Below, in pieces: positions 1 through 8,286 of a stretch of DNA of 64,000 nt. Under the pieces are notes generated by a model, which saw nothing but the letters and a program-made list of their open reading frames with translations, made no database searches and was not told the DNA's origin. The stretch covers positions 3,224,001 through 3,288,000 of the forward strand of contig NZ_AP022575.1 of the NCBI RefSeq assembly GCF_010730055.1, given 5' to 3'. Position numbers and translations under genes: made by a program. The first letter of the stretch is position 1. Each line of letters begins with the position of its first letter. The stretch is from Mycobacterium shinjukuense. GTDB taxonomy: Bacteria > Actinomycetota > Actinomycetes > Mycobacteriales > Mycobacteriaceae.

Positions 1-148
1 GCGCGACGGTGATCCCCGCCCACTCGCTGGCCGCTCGTTGGCGGCGCTGATCGACCCGGCCCGACAGCCGCGTTCCCACCGCCACGCCCATGGCCAGCGC
101 CACCGCGGACAACACCCCGGCCAGCAACAGCGCCGAGAACACAGTCAC
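1..148 (-). CDS. senX3: Sensor histidine kinase SenX3, N-terminal fragment
   Basis: Only the first 49 codons are in the window; the gene continues off the left edge. The reverse strand reads from a GTG at 148 and begins MTVFSALLLAGVLSA, a hydrophobic membrane segment followed by an Arg/Gln-rich stretch and SEWAGITV. This is the N-terminus I know for SenX3, the membrane kinase that with RegX3 senses phosphate limitation. A purine-rich AGGA lies about 8 nt upstream. It is co-oriented with gpm1, which lies upstream across a 137-bp gap, as in M. tuberculosis. Identification rests on the N-terminus and on position. Confidence 0.8.
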   Translation of the reverse strand, partial: MTVFSALLLAGVLSAVALAMGVAVGTRLSGRVDQRRQRAASEWAGITVA

Positions 149-285
149 ATAGCAAATCCTACAAATCGTTGTGAAGCTCGCCCTAGCGGAGTGAGGCCAA
201 AACCGGACAAGTCACATCCCGCGCAACAGGTGTTCGGCTGCTGTTCACGCGGTGTTCAGCAAACGGCCCAGGGGTTTGGGTGAAC

Positions 286-1041
286 TCAGGGTTTCGCCGC
301 GCCCTGACTGGCCACCGCGGCGGCACCGGCGGCCGCCGCCTCCGGGTCAAGGTAGGTGCCGCCCGGCACCACCGGCGCCAGCTTGGCATCCAGGTCATAG
401 CGCAGTGGAACACCCGTCGGGATGTTCAACCCGACGATGTCGTTGTCGGACATCTGATCCAAATGCTTGACCAGAGCACGCAGGGAGTTGCCATGCGCGA
501 CGATCAGCACCGTCTTACCGGCCCGCAGGTCGCCGACGATGACATCGGTGAAGTACGGCAAGAACCGTGCCACCACGTCCGCCAGGCATTCGGTCAGCGG
601 GCCGCCGCCAATGTCGGCGTAGCGCGGATCGGTGTCCTGACTGAACTTGCTCCCCGGCTCGATCGGCGGTGGCGGGGTGTCGTAACTGCGCCGCCAGGCC
701 ATGAACTGCTCTTCGCCGTAGCGGGCCATGGTCTCGGCCTTGTTGAGACCTTGCAGCGCGCCGTAGTGGCGTTCGTTGAGCCGCCAGCTGCGCCGCACCG
801 GAATCCACAGCCGGTCGGCGCGATCCAGCGCCAGATGCGCGGTGGTGATCGCCCGCCGCAGCAGCGACGTGTAGAGCACGTCGGGCAGCAGGTCGTGTTC
901 GGCGATCAGCTCGCCGCTGCGAACCGCCTCCGCCTGGCCCTTCTCGGTCAGGCCGACATCGACCCAACCGGTGAACAGGTTGAGTGCATTCCAGTCGCTC
1001 TCGCCGTGGCGCAGCAGCACCAGGGTGCCAGTGTTTGCCAT
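286..1041 (-). CDS. gpm1: 2,3-bisphosphoglycerate-dependent phosphoglycerate mutase
   Basis: This cytosolic glycolytic enzyme interconverts 3- and 2-phosphoglycerate through a phosphohistidine. The 251-residue protein carries the N-terminal RHGESDWN motif with the catalytic His at residue 12, a LNERHYGALQG substrate loop and the second histidine in VIVAHGNSLRAL, all typical of dPGM enzymes of about 250 residues. The start is ATG. It ends 137 bp before senX3 and follows the YbjN-like gene by only 13 bp, so it may be cotranscribed with mshA. In H37Rv I recall a LysE-type exporter gene (Rv0488) between these two; there is no room for it here. Confidence 0.95.
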   Translation of the reverse strand: MANTGTLVLLRHGESDWNALNLFTGWVDVGLTEKGQAEAVRSGELIAEHDLLPDVLYTSLLRRAITTAHLALDRADRLWIPVRRSWRLNERHYGALQGLNKAETMARYGEEQFMAWRRSYDTPPPPIEPGSKFSQDTDPRYADIGGGPLTECLADVVARFLPYFTDVIVGDLRAGKTVLIVAHGNSLRALVKHLDQMSDNDIVGLNIPTGVPLRYDLDAKLAPVVPGGTYLDPEAAAAGAAAVASQGAAKP

Positions 1042-1054
1042 GCCGGCAAGTCTC

Positions 1055-1585
1055 TCACGCCGATCCGTCGTCTCGGTCGCTGATCAAATGCGCGAACGCC
1101 GCCAGGTTGTTCAGCGACTCGCCGCGGGACACTCGCCACTCCCATTCTTTCTGAATCGATGAACGAAAACCCAACTCCAGCAATGTATTAAAGTCCGCGT
1201 CCACCGCTTCGAGCACCTGTCCGAGCACGCGGTCGATCTCGTCGGCGTCGACCGATGCCAGCGATATCCGACCGACTAGGTAAATGTCGCCGACGTTGTC
1301 CAGCGTGTAGGCGACCCCATAGAGACGGCGGTTGCGGTTGAGCAGGAACCGGTAAACACCTTCGTGGTTCTCGTCGGGCCTGCGACACACGAACGCCTCG
1401 ACGCGCACCGAATGCTCGCCGATGCTCAACAGGGTGGCGGTCTTGAGCTTGCGTTCCCCGGGCAACTCCACGACCAGCCCCGGCGGCCCGCCGTGCGCCC
1501 CGGGGTGCCGTGCGTACTTCAGCCGGCTGACCCGCAGCGCCTCCTCGATCACCCGCAGCGCGGTCTGCCCGGTGGGCGACGTCAC
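1055..1585 (-). CDS. YbjN-domain protein (Rv0487-like)
   Basis: A 176-residue cytosolic protein of the YbjN / type III secretion chaperone-like fold, with no catalytic motif. YbjN-fold features visible are the central GVYRFLLNRNRRLYGVAYTL strand block and a following DIYLVGRISLASVDADEID segment. Its ATG at 1585 overlaps the mshA stop in an ATGA junction, so the two are translationally coupled, and the pairing with mshA is conserved in mycobacteria. A role as a chaperone or partner in mycothiol synthesis is only inference from that coupling. Confidence 0.85.
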   Translation of the reverse strand: MTSPTGQTALRVIEEALRVSRLKYARHPGAHGGPPGLVVELPGERKLKTATLLSIGEHSVRVEAFVCRRPDENHEGVYRFLLNRNRRLYGVAYTLDNVGDIYLVGRISLASVDADEIDRVLGQVLEAVDADFNTLLELGFRSSIQKEWEWRVSRGESLNNLAAFAHLISDRDDGSA

Positions 1586-2946
1586 GCGCCCACCCCGCGA
1601 CCGGGCGTCCAGCGACGAGCCGTGCGCACCGACGCCAGGTTCGATACCACGTCGCGGTCGCGCAGCCGACGCTCGGCCAGGAAATCACCGATCGCACGCC
1701 GGTAGCTGGCCAGCAGCGCGTCGGTGGTGTTCTCCCAGGAGAACGTGGCGGCGTGCTTGGCCGCCGCTCGGCTCATCGCCCAACCCCGCGGACCGGCGCT
1801 GATCCGCAGCAGAGAGCCGATGGCGGCTGCCCACTGGTCGACCCGGTGCCCGGCCACCAGCGTGCCGGTGACCCCGTCGCGCACCGCCACCGGCAGCCCG
1901 CCAACGGCGGCCGCCACCACCGGCGTGCCGCACGCCTGCGCCTCCACGGCAACCAGGCCGAACGACTCCGAATAGCTTGGCACCGCAACCAGGTCGGCGG
2001 CGTGAAACAAGACGGCCAGATCCGCGCGAGACTGGGGCGGCAGGAACGTCACCCGCTCGGTGATGCCCAGGTCGCCGGCCAGCCGAGCCAGTCCGTCCGG
2101 AGAGGCCAGGCCGCTGCCCGACGGCCCGCCGGCCACGACGATGCGCACCCCGGGCAATTTCGCCGCCGCACGCAGCACCAGGTCGGGCGCCTTCAGCGGC
2201 TGGATCCGTCCGACGAAGGCCACCACCTGATCGTCGACCGGGAGCCCCAACGCCGCCCGGGCCGCGCCCCGGTCCCCCGGACGGAACACGTCCAGGTCGA
2301 CGCCGGGATGTACCACGTCGATCCGTGCGGGATCCGCGCAGTGAATCGAAACCAATTGCCGCGCTTCGTCTTCGGTGTTGACGATGAGCCGATCCGCCTC
2401 GTCGACCACCTGCTGTTCGCCCACGGTGCGCAGCGCCGGCTCGGGGACGTCACCGTCGGCCAGCGCCGCGTTCTTCACCGCGGCCAGCGTGTGTGCGGTG
2501 TGCACCAAGGGCACCGCCCACCGGTCGCGGGCCAGCCAGCCGACCTGGCCGGAGAGCCAGTAGTGGGAGTGCACGATGTCGTAGTAGCCCGGGTCATGGG
2601 CGGCTTCGACGCGCAACACCCCGGCCGCGAACGCGCACAGCTGGGTGGGCAGATCGTGCTTGTTCAGACCCTCGAACGGCCCGGCCACCACGTTGCGCAC
2701 CAGCACGCCCGACGCCACCCGCACCACCGGTGGATCCGCGGACGCGGTGGCCCGGGTGAAGATCTCCACCTCGATGCCCCGCCGGGCCAGGTGCAGGGCG
2801 CTCTGCAGCACGTAGACGTTCATGCCGCCGGCGTCCCCGGTGCCCGGCTGGGCCAGCGGTGAGGTGTGCACCGCCAATAGGGCAACCCGGCGCAGGTCGT
2901 TCACCGCCGAGTCATCCCGCCGCACACTGTCATCTTTACAGCACAC
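1582..2946 (-). CDS. mshA: D-inositol-3-phosphate glycosyltransferase MshA (mycothiol synthesis)
   Basis: First step of mycothiol synthesis: transfer of GlcNAc from UDP-GlcNAc to inositol 3-phosphate. The 454-residue protein is a GT-B family 4 glycosyltransferase. It has the N-terminal PGTGDAGGMNVYV loop, HSHYWLSGQVGWLA, the hinge FVGRIQPLKAPD and the donor-binding ESFGLVAVEAQACGTPVV. It is about 25 residues shorter at the N-terminus than the H37Rv protein. Clear homology begins at LRRVALLAVHTSP, so the start could be a few codons downstream of the chosen one. It ends in an overlap with the YbjN-like gene. Confidence 0.95.
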   Translation of the reverse strand: MCCKDDSVRRDDSAVNDLRRVALLAVHTSPLAQPGTGDAGGMNVYVLQSALHLARRGIEVEIFTRATASADPPVVRVASGVLVRNVVAGPFEGLNKHDLPTQLCAFAAGVLRVEAAHDPGYYDIVHSHYWLSGQVGWLARDRWAVPLVHTAHTLAAVKNAALADGDVPEPALRTVGEQQVVDEADRLIVNTEDEARQLVSIHCADPARIDVVHPGVDLDVFRPGDRGAARAALGLPVDDQVVAFVGRIQPLKAPDLVLRAAAKLPGVRIVVAGGPSGSGLASPDGLARLAGDLGITERVTFLPPQSRADLAVLFHAADLVAVPSYSESFGLVAVEAQACGTPVVAAAVGGLPVAVRDGVTGTLVAGHRVDQWAAAIGSLLRISAGPRGWAMSRAAAKHAATFSWENTTDALLASYRRAIGDFLAERRLRDRDVVSNLASVRTARRWTPGRGVGA

Positions 2947-2993
2947 GCCGGTGCCCCGCCCAGGCGCGGGCAGTGGCGCACGGCCGAGCGCGG

Positions 2994-4301
2994 TTAAGCA
3001 AACGCCTCCGGTTCGGCGACCGGCAACTGGGGTTGCAGCGCCCCGGCGCGGCGCATCGCACCCAACGGATCGGCATAGAGTCCGCTCAACGCCACCAGGC
3101 CGGCGCCGGCCTCCTGCACCCGGTTGCCGAAGGCGGTGACCCGGATGTCGCGCGGCGGCAGCACCGAGCGCGCGGCGAACGCCGCCTCCACCCGCGCCAT
3201 GCCTTCCGGGTACTCGGTGAACGCCTGGCCGCCGACCACCAGCTCGTCGGGGTTGAGCAGGTCACGCAGCAACGCCACCGCCTCGCCCAGCACCCTGGCC
3301 CGCTCCGCCAGCAGATCTGTGGCCTGTTGGTTGCCGGCCCGCGCCACCCTGATCAGGTCGGTGATCGCCGTAGCCGGCCCGCTCGTGCGGGTCACCGGGG
3401 CAACATCGGGCAGCAGCCGGAGCCGTCGGGCGGCCGCCAACACCGCCTCGTCGCTGACGGTGGATTCCAGCTGCCCGCCGCCGCCGAGCAGCGCGGAGTG
3501 GGCCGGCAGCGACGCAATGGTGCCCGGCCCGCTGGCTGGGCAGTGCACCCGCCCGCCAATCACCAACGCATAACCCACGGTTTCGCGGGCGTAGACGTAC
3601 AGGCTGGTCGGGGAGCTGGGCGCAAACCGCCGCATGCCCAGCAGCAGTTCGGCTCCGGCCATGGCGTCGACGTGGGACGCCACCGACACCGGCAAACCCA
3701 GCGCGTCGGCCAGCACCGGGCCCACCGGCGCTTGTCGCCAGCCCAGCCGCGGGTGGTCGACGTGACCGGTGGCGCCGTCGACGGCGCCACCGATCGCGAC
3801 CCCGACCCACAACGGCCGGCGCCGATGCCAGCGCCTCAGGTACCGGCCGGCGCTGTCGGCCAGCGCCGCCAGCGCGGGCGCCGCGGCGTTGAGCGGCGTC
3901 GGGGTCTCGACCGTGTCGAGTGTGCGGCCGAACAAGTCAGTGGCCACGATGCTGGTGGTCCGTGCGCCGATGTGGATGCCCAGCGTCACAAACGGTTCGT
4001 GGCTGACCTCCACGGGAACCCGTGGCCGCCCGATGGCGCCGGACACCGCGAGATCGGCCCGCTCCCGCAGCAGACCCGCCGCCAGCAGGGCGATGACCTG
4101 GCGGTTCACCGTCGCAATACTCAGCGAGGTGACCTTGGCGATGACGTCCCGGCCGACCGGACCGCGCAACCGCACCGCGCGAAAGACGGCCGCCGCCGCG
4201 GTGTCCGACAGGTGCAGCGCCGGGGGCACGACGTGGCGATGGGACCGTGGCGGGTGTCTGCGGCGGCTAGGTGACTGGGGGGCAAGGGTGGGTGAGTGCA
4301 C
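2994..4301 (-). CDS. ROK-family transcriptional regulator (Rv0485-like)
   Basis: A 435-residue protein with an N-terminal winged helix (about residues 35-95, including SIATVNRQVIALLAAGLL) and a C-terminal ROK sugar-kinase-like domain starting near FVTLGIHIGARTTSIVATD. Such NagC/XylR-type proteins are usually sugar-responsive repressors. The H37Rv orthologue Rv0485 is reported to influence PE13/PPE18 expression. It is divergent from the SDR gene, with about 180 bp between the two starts that may hold shared control sites. The N-terminus is very basic (SRRRHPPRSHRH), as I recall for the H37Rv protein, supporting the early start. Confidence 0.85.
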   Translation of the reverse strand: MHSPTLAPQSPSRRRHPPRSHRHVVPPALHLSDTAAAAVFRAVRLRGPVGRDVIAKVTSLSIATVNRQVIALLAAGLLRERADLAVSGAIGRPRVPVEVSHEPFVTLGIHIGARTTSIVATDLFGRTLDTVETPTPLNAAAPALAALADSAGRYLRRWHRRRPLWVGVAIGGAVDGATGHVDHPRLGWRQAPVGPVLADALGLPVSVASHVDAMAGAELLLGMRRFAPSSPTSLYVYARETVGYALVIGGRVHCPASGPGTIASLPAHSALLGGGGQLESTVSDEAVLAAARRLRLLPDVAPVTRTSGPATAITDLIRVARAGNQQATDLLAERARVLGEAVALLRDLLNPDELVVGGQAFTEYPEGMARVEAAFAARSVLPPRDIRVTAFGNRVQEAGAGLVALSGLYADPLGAMRRAGALQPQLPVAEPEAFA

Positions 4302-4470
4302 GGGCGTCCTTAAGTCCTTGTTCGATGGCCGGTCCTCGGCCGCACCCGGTGACCGTTAGGTCAAGCGCGGCACAGTGCGCGGCAACAACACGCGCCCGCC
4401 GCGACATGGCACGCGGCGGTCGGGTTGAACAAGGCGCTGTGGTGCACACCGGAAAATCTAGCACGCTCGT

Positions 4471-4476
4471 TAGAGT
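4471..4476 (+). promoter_or_regulatory. -10 box for a leaderless SDR transcript
   Basis: TAGAGT fits the mycobacterial SigA -10 consensus TANNNT and ends 7 nt before the GTG at 4484. The expected transcript would start at or next to the start codon, which supports the GTG over the longer upstream reading frame. Confidence 0.6.
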
Positions 4477-4483
4477 TGTTCCG

Positions 4484-5236
4484 GTGACCACAGCCGGAAC
4501 GCAACAACGGGTCGCGGTAGTCACCGGTGCCAGTTCGGGAATCGGTGAGGCAACCGCGAAAACACTTGCCGCCCAAGGGTTTCACGTGGTTGCGGCGGCA
4601 CGCCGGGCGGACCGTATCACCGCTTTGGCCGACGAGATCGGCGGTACCGCGATTGTGACCGACGTCACCGACGGCGCCGCCGTCGATGCGCTGGCCCGCC
4701 GATTGAGCCGGGTCGACGTGCTGGTCAACAACGCCGGCGGCGCCAAAGGTCTGGAATTCGTCGCCGACGCCGACGAGCAGCATTGGCGCTGGATGTGGGA
4801 GACCAACGTGTTGGGCACGCTGCGGATGACCCGCACGCTGCTGCCCAAGCTGATCGAATCCGGCGACGGGCTCATCGTCACCATCACCTCGATCGCCGCG
4901 CTGGAGGTGTATGACGGCGGCGCCGGCTACACCGCGGCAAAGCACGCGCAAGCGGCCCTGCACCGCACGCTGCGCGGCGAACTGCTGGGAAAGCCGGTGC
5001 GGCTCACCGAGATCGCCCCGGGCGCGGTCGAGACCGAGTTCTCCCTCGTCCGCTTCGACGGCGACCAGCAACGCGCGAACGCGGTCTATGCCGGGATGAC
5101 ACCGTTGGTGGCCGCCGACGTCGCCGAGGTGGTCGGGTTCGTGGCGTCGCGACCGTCGCACGTCAACCTCGACCAGGTCATCATCCGGCCGCGTGACCAG
5201 GCCAGCGCCACTCGACGAGCTACCCGTCCGGGCTAA
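4484..5236 (+). CDS. Short-chain dehydrogenase/reductase (Rv0484c-like)
   Basis: A 250-residue classical SDR oxidoreductase, cytosolic, substrate unknown. It shows the NAD(P)-binding TGASSGIG near residue 15, the NNAGG motif, catalytic Ser in ITSIAALEVYDG and the YTAAK catalytic Tyr-Lys pair. The reading frame extends upstream to 4271, but the start is placed at GTG 4484 because a -10 hexamer sits 7 nt before it and homology begins there. The gene converges on lprQ and the two stop codons overlap by 4 bp. Confidence 0.9.
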   Translation: MTTAGTQQRVAVVTGASSGIGEATAKTLAAQGFHVVAAARRADRITALADEIGGTAIVTDVTDGAAVDALARRLSRVDVLVNNAGGAKGLEFVADADEQHWRWMWETNVLGTLRMTRTLLPKLIESGDGLIVTITSIAALEVYDGGAGYTAAKHAQAALHRTLRGELLGKPVRLTEIAPGAVETEFSLVRFDGDQQRANAVYAGMTPLVAADVAEVVGFVASRPSHVNLDQVIIRPRDQASATRRATRPG

Positions 5237-6591
5237 CCACCCGGGCCCGCGCCGGTGCTGGGTGGGCCAGAGGCGGGCGCGGTTGACGGCGCAGCCGGCG
5301 CGGTGACCGGGATGCGGCTTCCCGGAGGACGCGCGGCCGGCGGCGGCAGGGCCGACATCGACACCCAGGTGTCCCAGTCCACGGCCCAGTCCCAGATGTC
5401 GCCGTCGGCGTAGGACAGCTGGATCGAGCTGCCGGTCACCTCGACCGGGTCTCCGTAGATCGCCGAATTGAAATACTCCTGCGCGTCGCTCGTCGACAGG
5501 TTGATACAGCCGTTGGTGACGTTGGTGTTGCCCTGCGCGCCCGCGCTCGCCGGGTTGGCGTGGATGAACTCGCCGTTGTTGGAGATCCGCACCGCCCAGC
5601 GTTCGTGGACATTGCTGTAGCCGGCGGCCGGGTTGGACATGTAGAAGTCGGCGTACTTCTCGGTGACCACGTGAATGCCGTTGCGGGTCACGTTGCGGGG
5701 CTTGTCGGCTTCGCCGTAGCTGCACGGGAAATCCATGATGACGCCCGCATCGGTGACCACCTGGATCCGGTGCGAGGAAACTTCGGCCTTGACCACCTGC
5801 CGACGACCGATCTGAAAGCTCAACGACATGTCCTGAGCGCCGTAGGCGCCGTCGCCGAACGGCAGGCCGTACAGCTTGGCGTCCACGTTGACGGTGGTAC
5901 CCGCCGGGTAGTACTCCCGCGGTCGCCAGTGCACCCGAGCCCCCTTCGCCTCATCGGGCAGCCAGGCCCAGCTGCCCTCGACGGGCGGGTTGGTGGTGAC
6001 GGTGAGGGCTCGCTCGACGGTGGCCTTGTCGACGATCGGCGCATCGAACTGGATGATGATCGGCGCCGCGATCCCGACGGTCTGCCCGTCGGCCAGCTGG
6101 AATCCGCCGTCGATCTTGCTGGCCGGCGTCACGGTGGTGAACTTGCCCGTCACCGGAACGGCCGTGCCGTCGTGACCGACGGCCGAACCGCTCCAGGTGT
6201 AGGTGGTGTCGTAGCCCAGCGGCTCGGTGATCGTGTAGACGGTGCGATCTCGGCTATACGCGCCGGCGACGACCTTGCCGGCCGAGTTGGTCAGCGCAAC
6301 CCGCTGGAACCAGCCGTCGCCGACTTGGACGCTGATCGGCGCGATGGGCAGCACATCTTGGGCCGCCGGAGTGTTCGGGGCCGGTTGATACGTCAGACGG
6401 GGCGCCGGTGGCGGCTTCTTCTCGGATTGTTTGATGACTTTGCCAGCGCAGGCGGCCAGCACGTTCGGTGCGAGCACGCCGATCCCAAGGGCCGTCAAAG
6501 CCAGGCGCCGGTTGACCGGCCCCTGGCTTTGGGGGGTGCTAGATGTGCTCACGAAAGCCAAAGATACCGGGCGAAACACGCTCTCCCCCAC
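5233..6591 (-). CDS. lprQ: Lipoprotein L,D-transpeptidase LprQ (LdtMt5-like)
   Basis: A cell-wall enzyme expected to make 3-3 peptidoglycan cross-links. The 452-residue protein has a signal peptide with lipobox LAAC (Cys48), two immunoglobulin-like domains, then a YkuD catalytic domain with catalytic Cys362. Most YkuD enzymes have a histidine before the Gly-Cys pair; here the motif reads VTNGCINLS, so that His is Asn, as I believe is also true of the H37Rv enzyme. The tail after residue 410 is Pro/Ala/Ser rich. murB, another wall gene, lies 42 bp upstream on the same strand. Confidence 0.92.
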   Translation of the reverse strand: MGESVFRPVSLAFVSTSSTPQSQGPVNRRLALTALGIGVLAPNVLAACAGKVIKQSEKKPPPAPRLTYQPAPNTPAAQDVLPIAPISVQVGDGWFQRVALTNSAGKVVAGAYSRDRTVYTITEPLGYDTTYTWSGSAVGHDGTAVPVTGKFTTVTPASKIDGGFQLADGQTVGIAAPIIIQFDAPIVDKATVERALTVTTNPPVEGSWAWLPDEAKGARVHWRPREYYPAGTTVNVDAKLYGLPFGDGAYGAQDMSLSFQIGRRQVVKAEVSSHRIQVVTDAGVIMDFPCSYGEADKPRNVTRNGIHVVTEKYADFYMSNPAAGYSNVHERWAVRISNNGEFIHANPASAGAQGNTNVTNGCINLSTSDAQEYFNSAIYGDPVEVTGSSIQLSYADGDIWDWAVDWDTWVSMSALPPPAARPPGSRIPVTAPAAPSTAPASGPPSTGAGPGG

Positions 6592-6633
6592 CGTAAAGCC
6601 GCGCGGTGGGGTAGTTCCGCTGCAAAATACCCG

Positions 6634-7734
6634 CTACAACACGCAGCCGACCAGGACCGGTTCGGGTCTCAGTGTGATACCAAACACATCGCGAACCCCG
6701 TCACGAACCGTGCGCGCCAGTACCAGCACATCCTCGGCGGTGGCACCCCCACGGTTGGTCAGCGCGAGCGCGTGCTTGGTGGACAGCCGGCACGGGGCTT
6801 CACGACCACCCACCGCGGTCTCCGGATACCCCTTGCCGAAGCCGGCCCGCTCCACCAGCCAGCCGGCGGCCAGCTTGACTGCGCCAGGTGCCGGAAAATG
6901 CGGCACTGGCCCGTCGATCCGCGCGACCAGCCGTTCATATTGCTGCGGTGTGACCACCGGGTTGGTGAAGAACGACCCCACGCTCCAGGTGTCGTGGTCG
7001 GCCGCGTCGAGCACCATGCCCTTGCGGGCCCGCAGGGTTAGCACCGCCTCGCGGACGGTGTGCGGGTCGGCGCGCTCACCGCTGACCGCGCCGAGCGCGG
7101 CCGTCAGCTCCGCGTAGCGCAACGGGGCGCTGCGGCCCGACGGATCCAACGCAAACTCCACTTCCAGGACCACAGCGGGCAGGTCAAGCCCGTTGGCGTG
7201 CCTGAGCACGCTGGTGCGATAACCAAAACCCAGCTCGTCGCCGGGGACCCAGCGCACCAACCCGCTGCGCCGATCCAAGAGCCGGACCCGAGTGATGGTG
7301 TCGGACACCTCCGAGCCGTAGGCCCCGACGTTCTGCACCGGGGTGGCCCCGACCGAGCCGGGGATGCCGGACAGGCATTCCAGCCCACCCAGACCATGCT
7401 CGATGCTGCTGACCACCACCTGATCCCACACCGCGCCGGCCTCCGCGCGCACCAGGTTGCCGTCGATGGTGACGCGGTCGTTAGCCAACCGCACCACGGT
7501 CAGGTCGGCAAGGGCGTCGCCGATCACCAGGTTGGAGCCGCCAGCGATCACAAGCGGTGGGCCGCAGTGCCCGTCGCGGGCTTCGCTGTCCAGCCGCTGG
7601 AGCACGGCGACCACCTGATCGGTGGTGCGGCAAGTTATTACGCGCCGTGCCACCGGCCCTACCCGCAATGTGGTCAACGGCGCCAACGAAACCGATTCAG
7701 CGACGCGCGCTCCGGCAAAGAAGGAACCGACCAC
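6634..7734 (-). CDS. murB: UDP-N-acetylenolpyruvoylglucosamine reductase MurB
   Basis: A cytosolic flavoenzyme making UDP-MurNAc for peptidoglycan. The 366-residue protein has the FAD-binding PLVIAGGSNLVIGD segment, GSVGATPVQNVGAYG in the middle and the SVGSFFTNP motif carrying the catalytic Ser of MurB. GTG at 7734 is taken as the start: a -10 hexamer (TACCGT on the minus strand, 7748-7743) ends 8 nt upstream of it. The gene is divergent from the DUF2505 gene over only 26 bp and lies upstream of lprQ on the same strand. Confidence 0.95.
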   Translation of the reverse strand: MVGSFFAGARVAESVSLAPLTTLRVGPVARRVITCRTTDQVVAVLQRLDSEARDGHCGPPLVIAGGSNLVIGDALADLTVVRLANDRVTIDGNLVRAEAGAVWDQVVVSSIEHGLGGLECLSGIPGSVGATPVQNVGAYGSEVSDTITRVRLLDRRSGLVRWVPGDELGFGYRTSVLRHANGLDLPAVVLEVEFALDPSGRSAPLRYAELTAALGAVSGERADPHTVREAVLTLRARKGMVLDAADHDTWSVGSFFTNPVVTPQQYERLVARIDGPVPHFPAPGAVKLAAGWLVERAGFGKGYPETAVGGREAPCRLSTKHALALTNRGGATAEDVLVLARTVRDGVRDVFGITLRPEPVLVGCVL

Positions 7735-7742
7735 GGCCCGTA

Positions 7743-7752
7743 ACGGTAGCCT
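7743..7752. promoter_or_regulatory. Symmetric bidirectional -10 element between murB and Rv0481c-like gene
   Basis: The ten bases ACGGTAGCCT have the form AnnnTAnnnT. Read rightwards they give TAGCCT (7747-7752), 8 nt before the ATG at 7761. Read leftwards they give TACCGT (7748-7743), 8 nt before the GTG at 7734. The two -10 boxes share the central TA, so one short sequence appears to fire two leaderless mRNAs in opposite directions. Confidence 0.65.
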
Positions 7753-7760
7753 GACCAGCT

Positions 7761-8279
7761 ATGCCGCGTTCATTCGACATGTCGGCCGACTACGGGGGCA
7801 GCGTCGAAGCCGTTCACCGGGCCTTCCACGAGGAGGAGTACTGGCGGGCCAGGCTGGCCGAAACCCCGGTCGACGTCGCGACGCTGGAGTCGATGCGGAT
7901 AGGTGGCGAGTCCGGCGACACCGGCACCATCGAAGTGGTCACCCTGCAGCTGGTGCGCAGCCACAACCTGCCGGGCCTGGTCACGCAGCTGCATCGGGGC
8001 GACCTGTGTGTGCGGCGGGAGGAAGCCTGGGGCCCGGTCAACGGCGGGATCGCCACCGCCACCATTGCCGGCTCGATCGTGGACGCACCGGCGAACCTGT
8101 GGGGCACGGCCGTGCTGGCACCCACCGGCAGCGGCTCCCGGATGTCGCTGCGACTCACCGTCCAGGTGCGGGTCCCCATCATCGGCGGCAAGCTGGAGCG
8201 GATCATCGGCACCCAATTGGGCCAGCTGGTGGCGATTGAACAGCGCTTCACCACCGACTGGATCATGAACAACGCCTGA
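7761..8279 (+). CDS. DUF2505 protein (Rv0481c-like)
   Basis: A 172-residue cytosolic protein beginning with a basic, Phe-containing segment and FDMSADYGGSVEAVHRAF, characteristic of the DUF2505 (SRPBCC-like lipid-binding fold) family of actinobacteria. No catalytic residues or signal peptide are visible. The start is supported by a -10 hexamer 8 nt upstream in a promoter shared with murB. It is followed by the 58-bp tandem repeat array. Binding of a hydrophobic ligand is a family-level guess only. Confidence 0.85.
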   Translation: MPRSFDMSADYGGSVEAVHRAFHEEEYWRARLAETPVDVATLESMRIGGESGDTGTIEVVTLQLVRSHNLPGLVTQLHRGDLCVRREEAWGPVNGGIATATIAGSIVDAPANLWGTAVLAPTGSGSRMSLRLTVQVRVPIIGGKLERIIGTQLGQLVAIEQRFTTDWIMNNA

Positions 8280-8286
8280 CCGGCCG

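Noticed and set aside
4271..4483. A longer N-terminus for the SDR
   Set aside because: The -10 box and homology both start the protein at GTG 4484.
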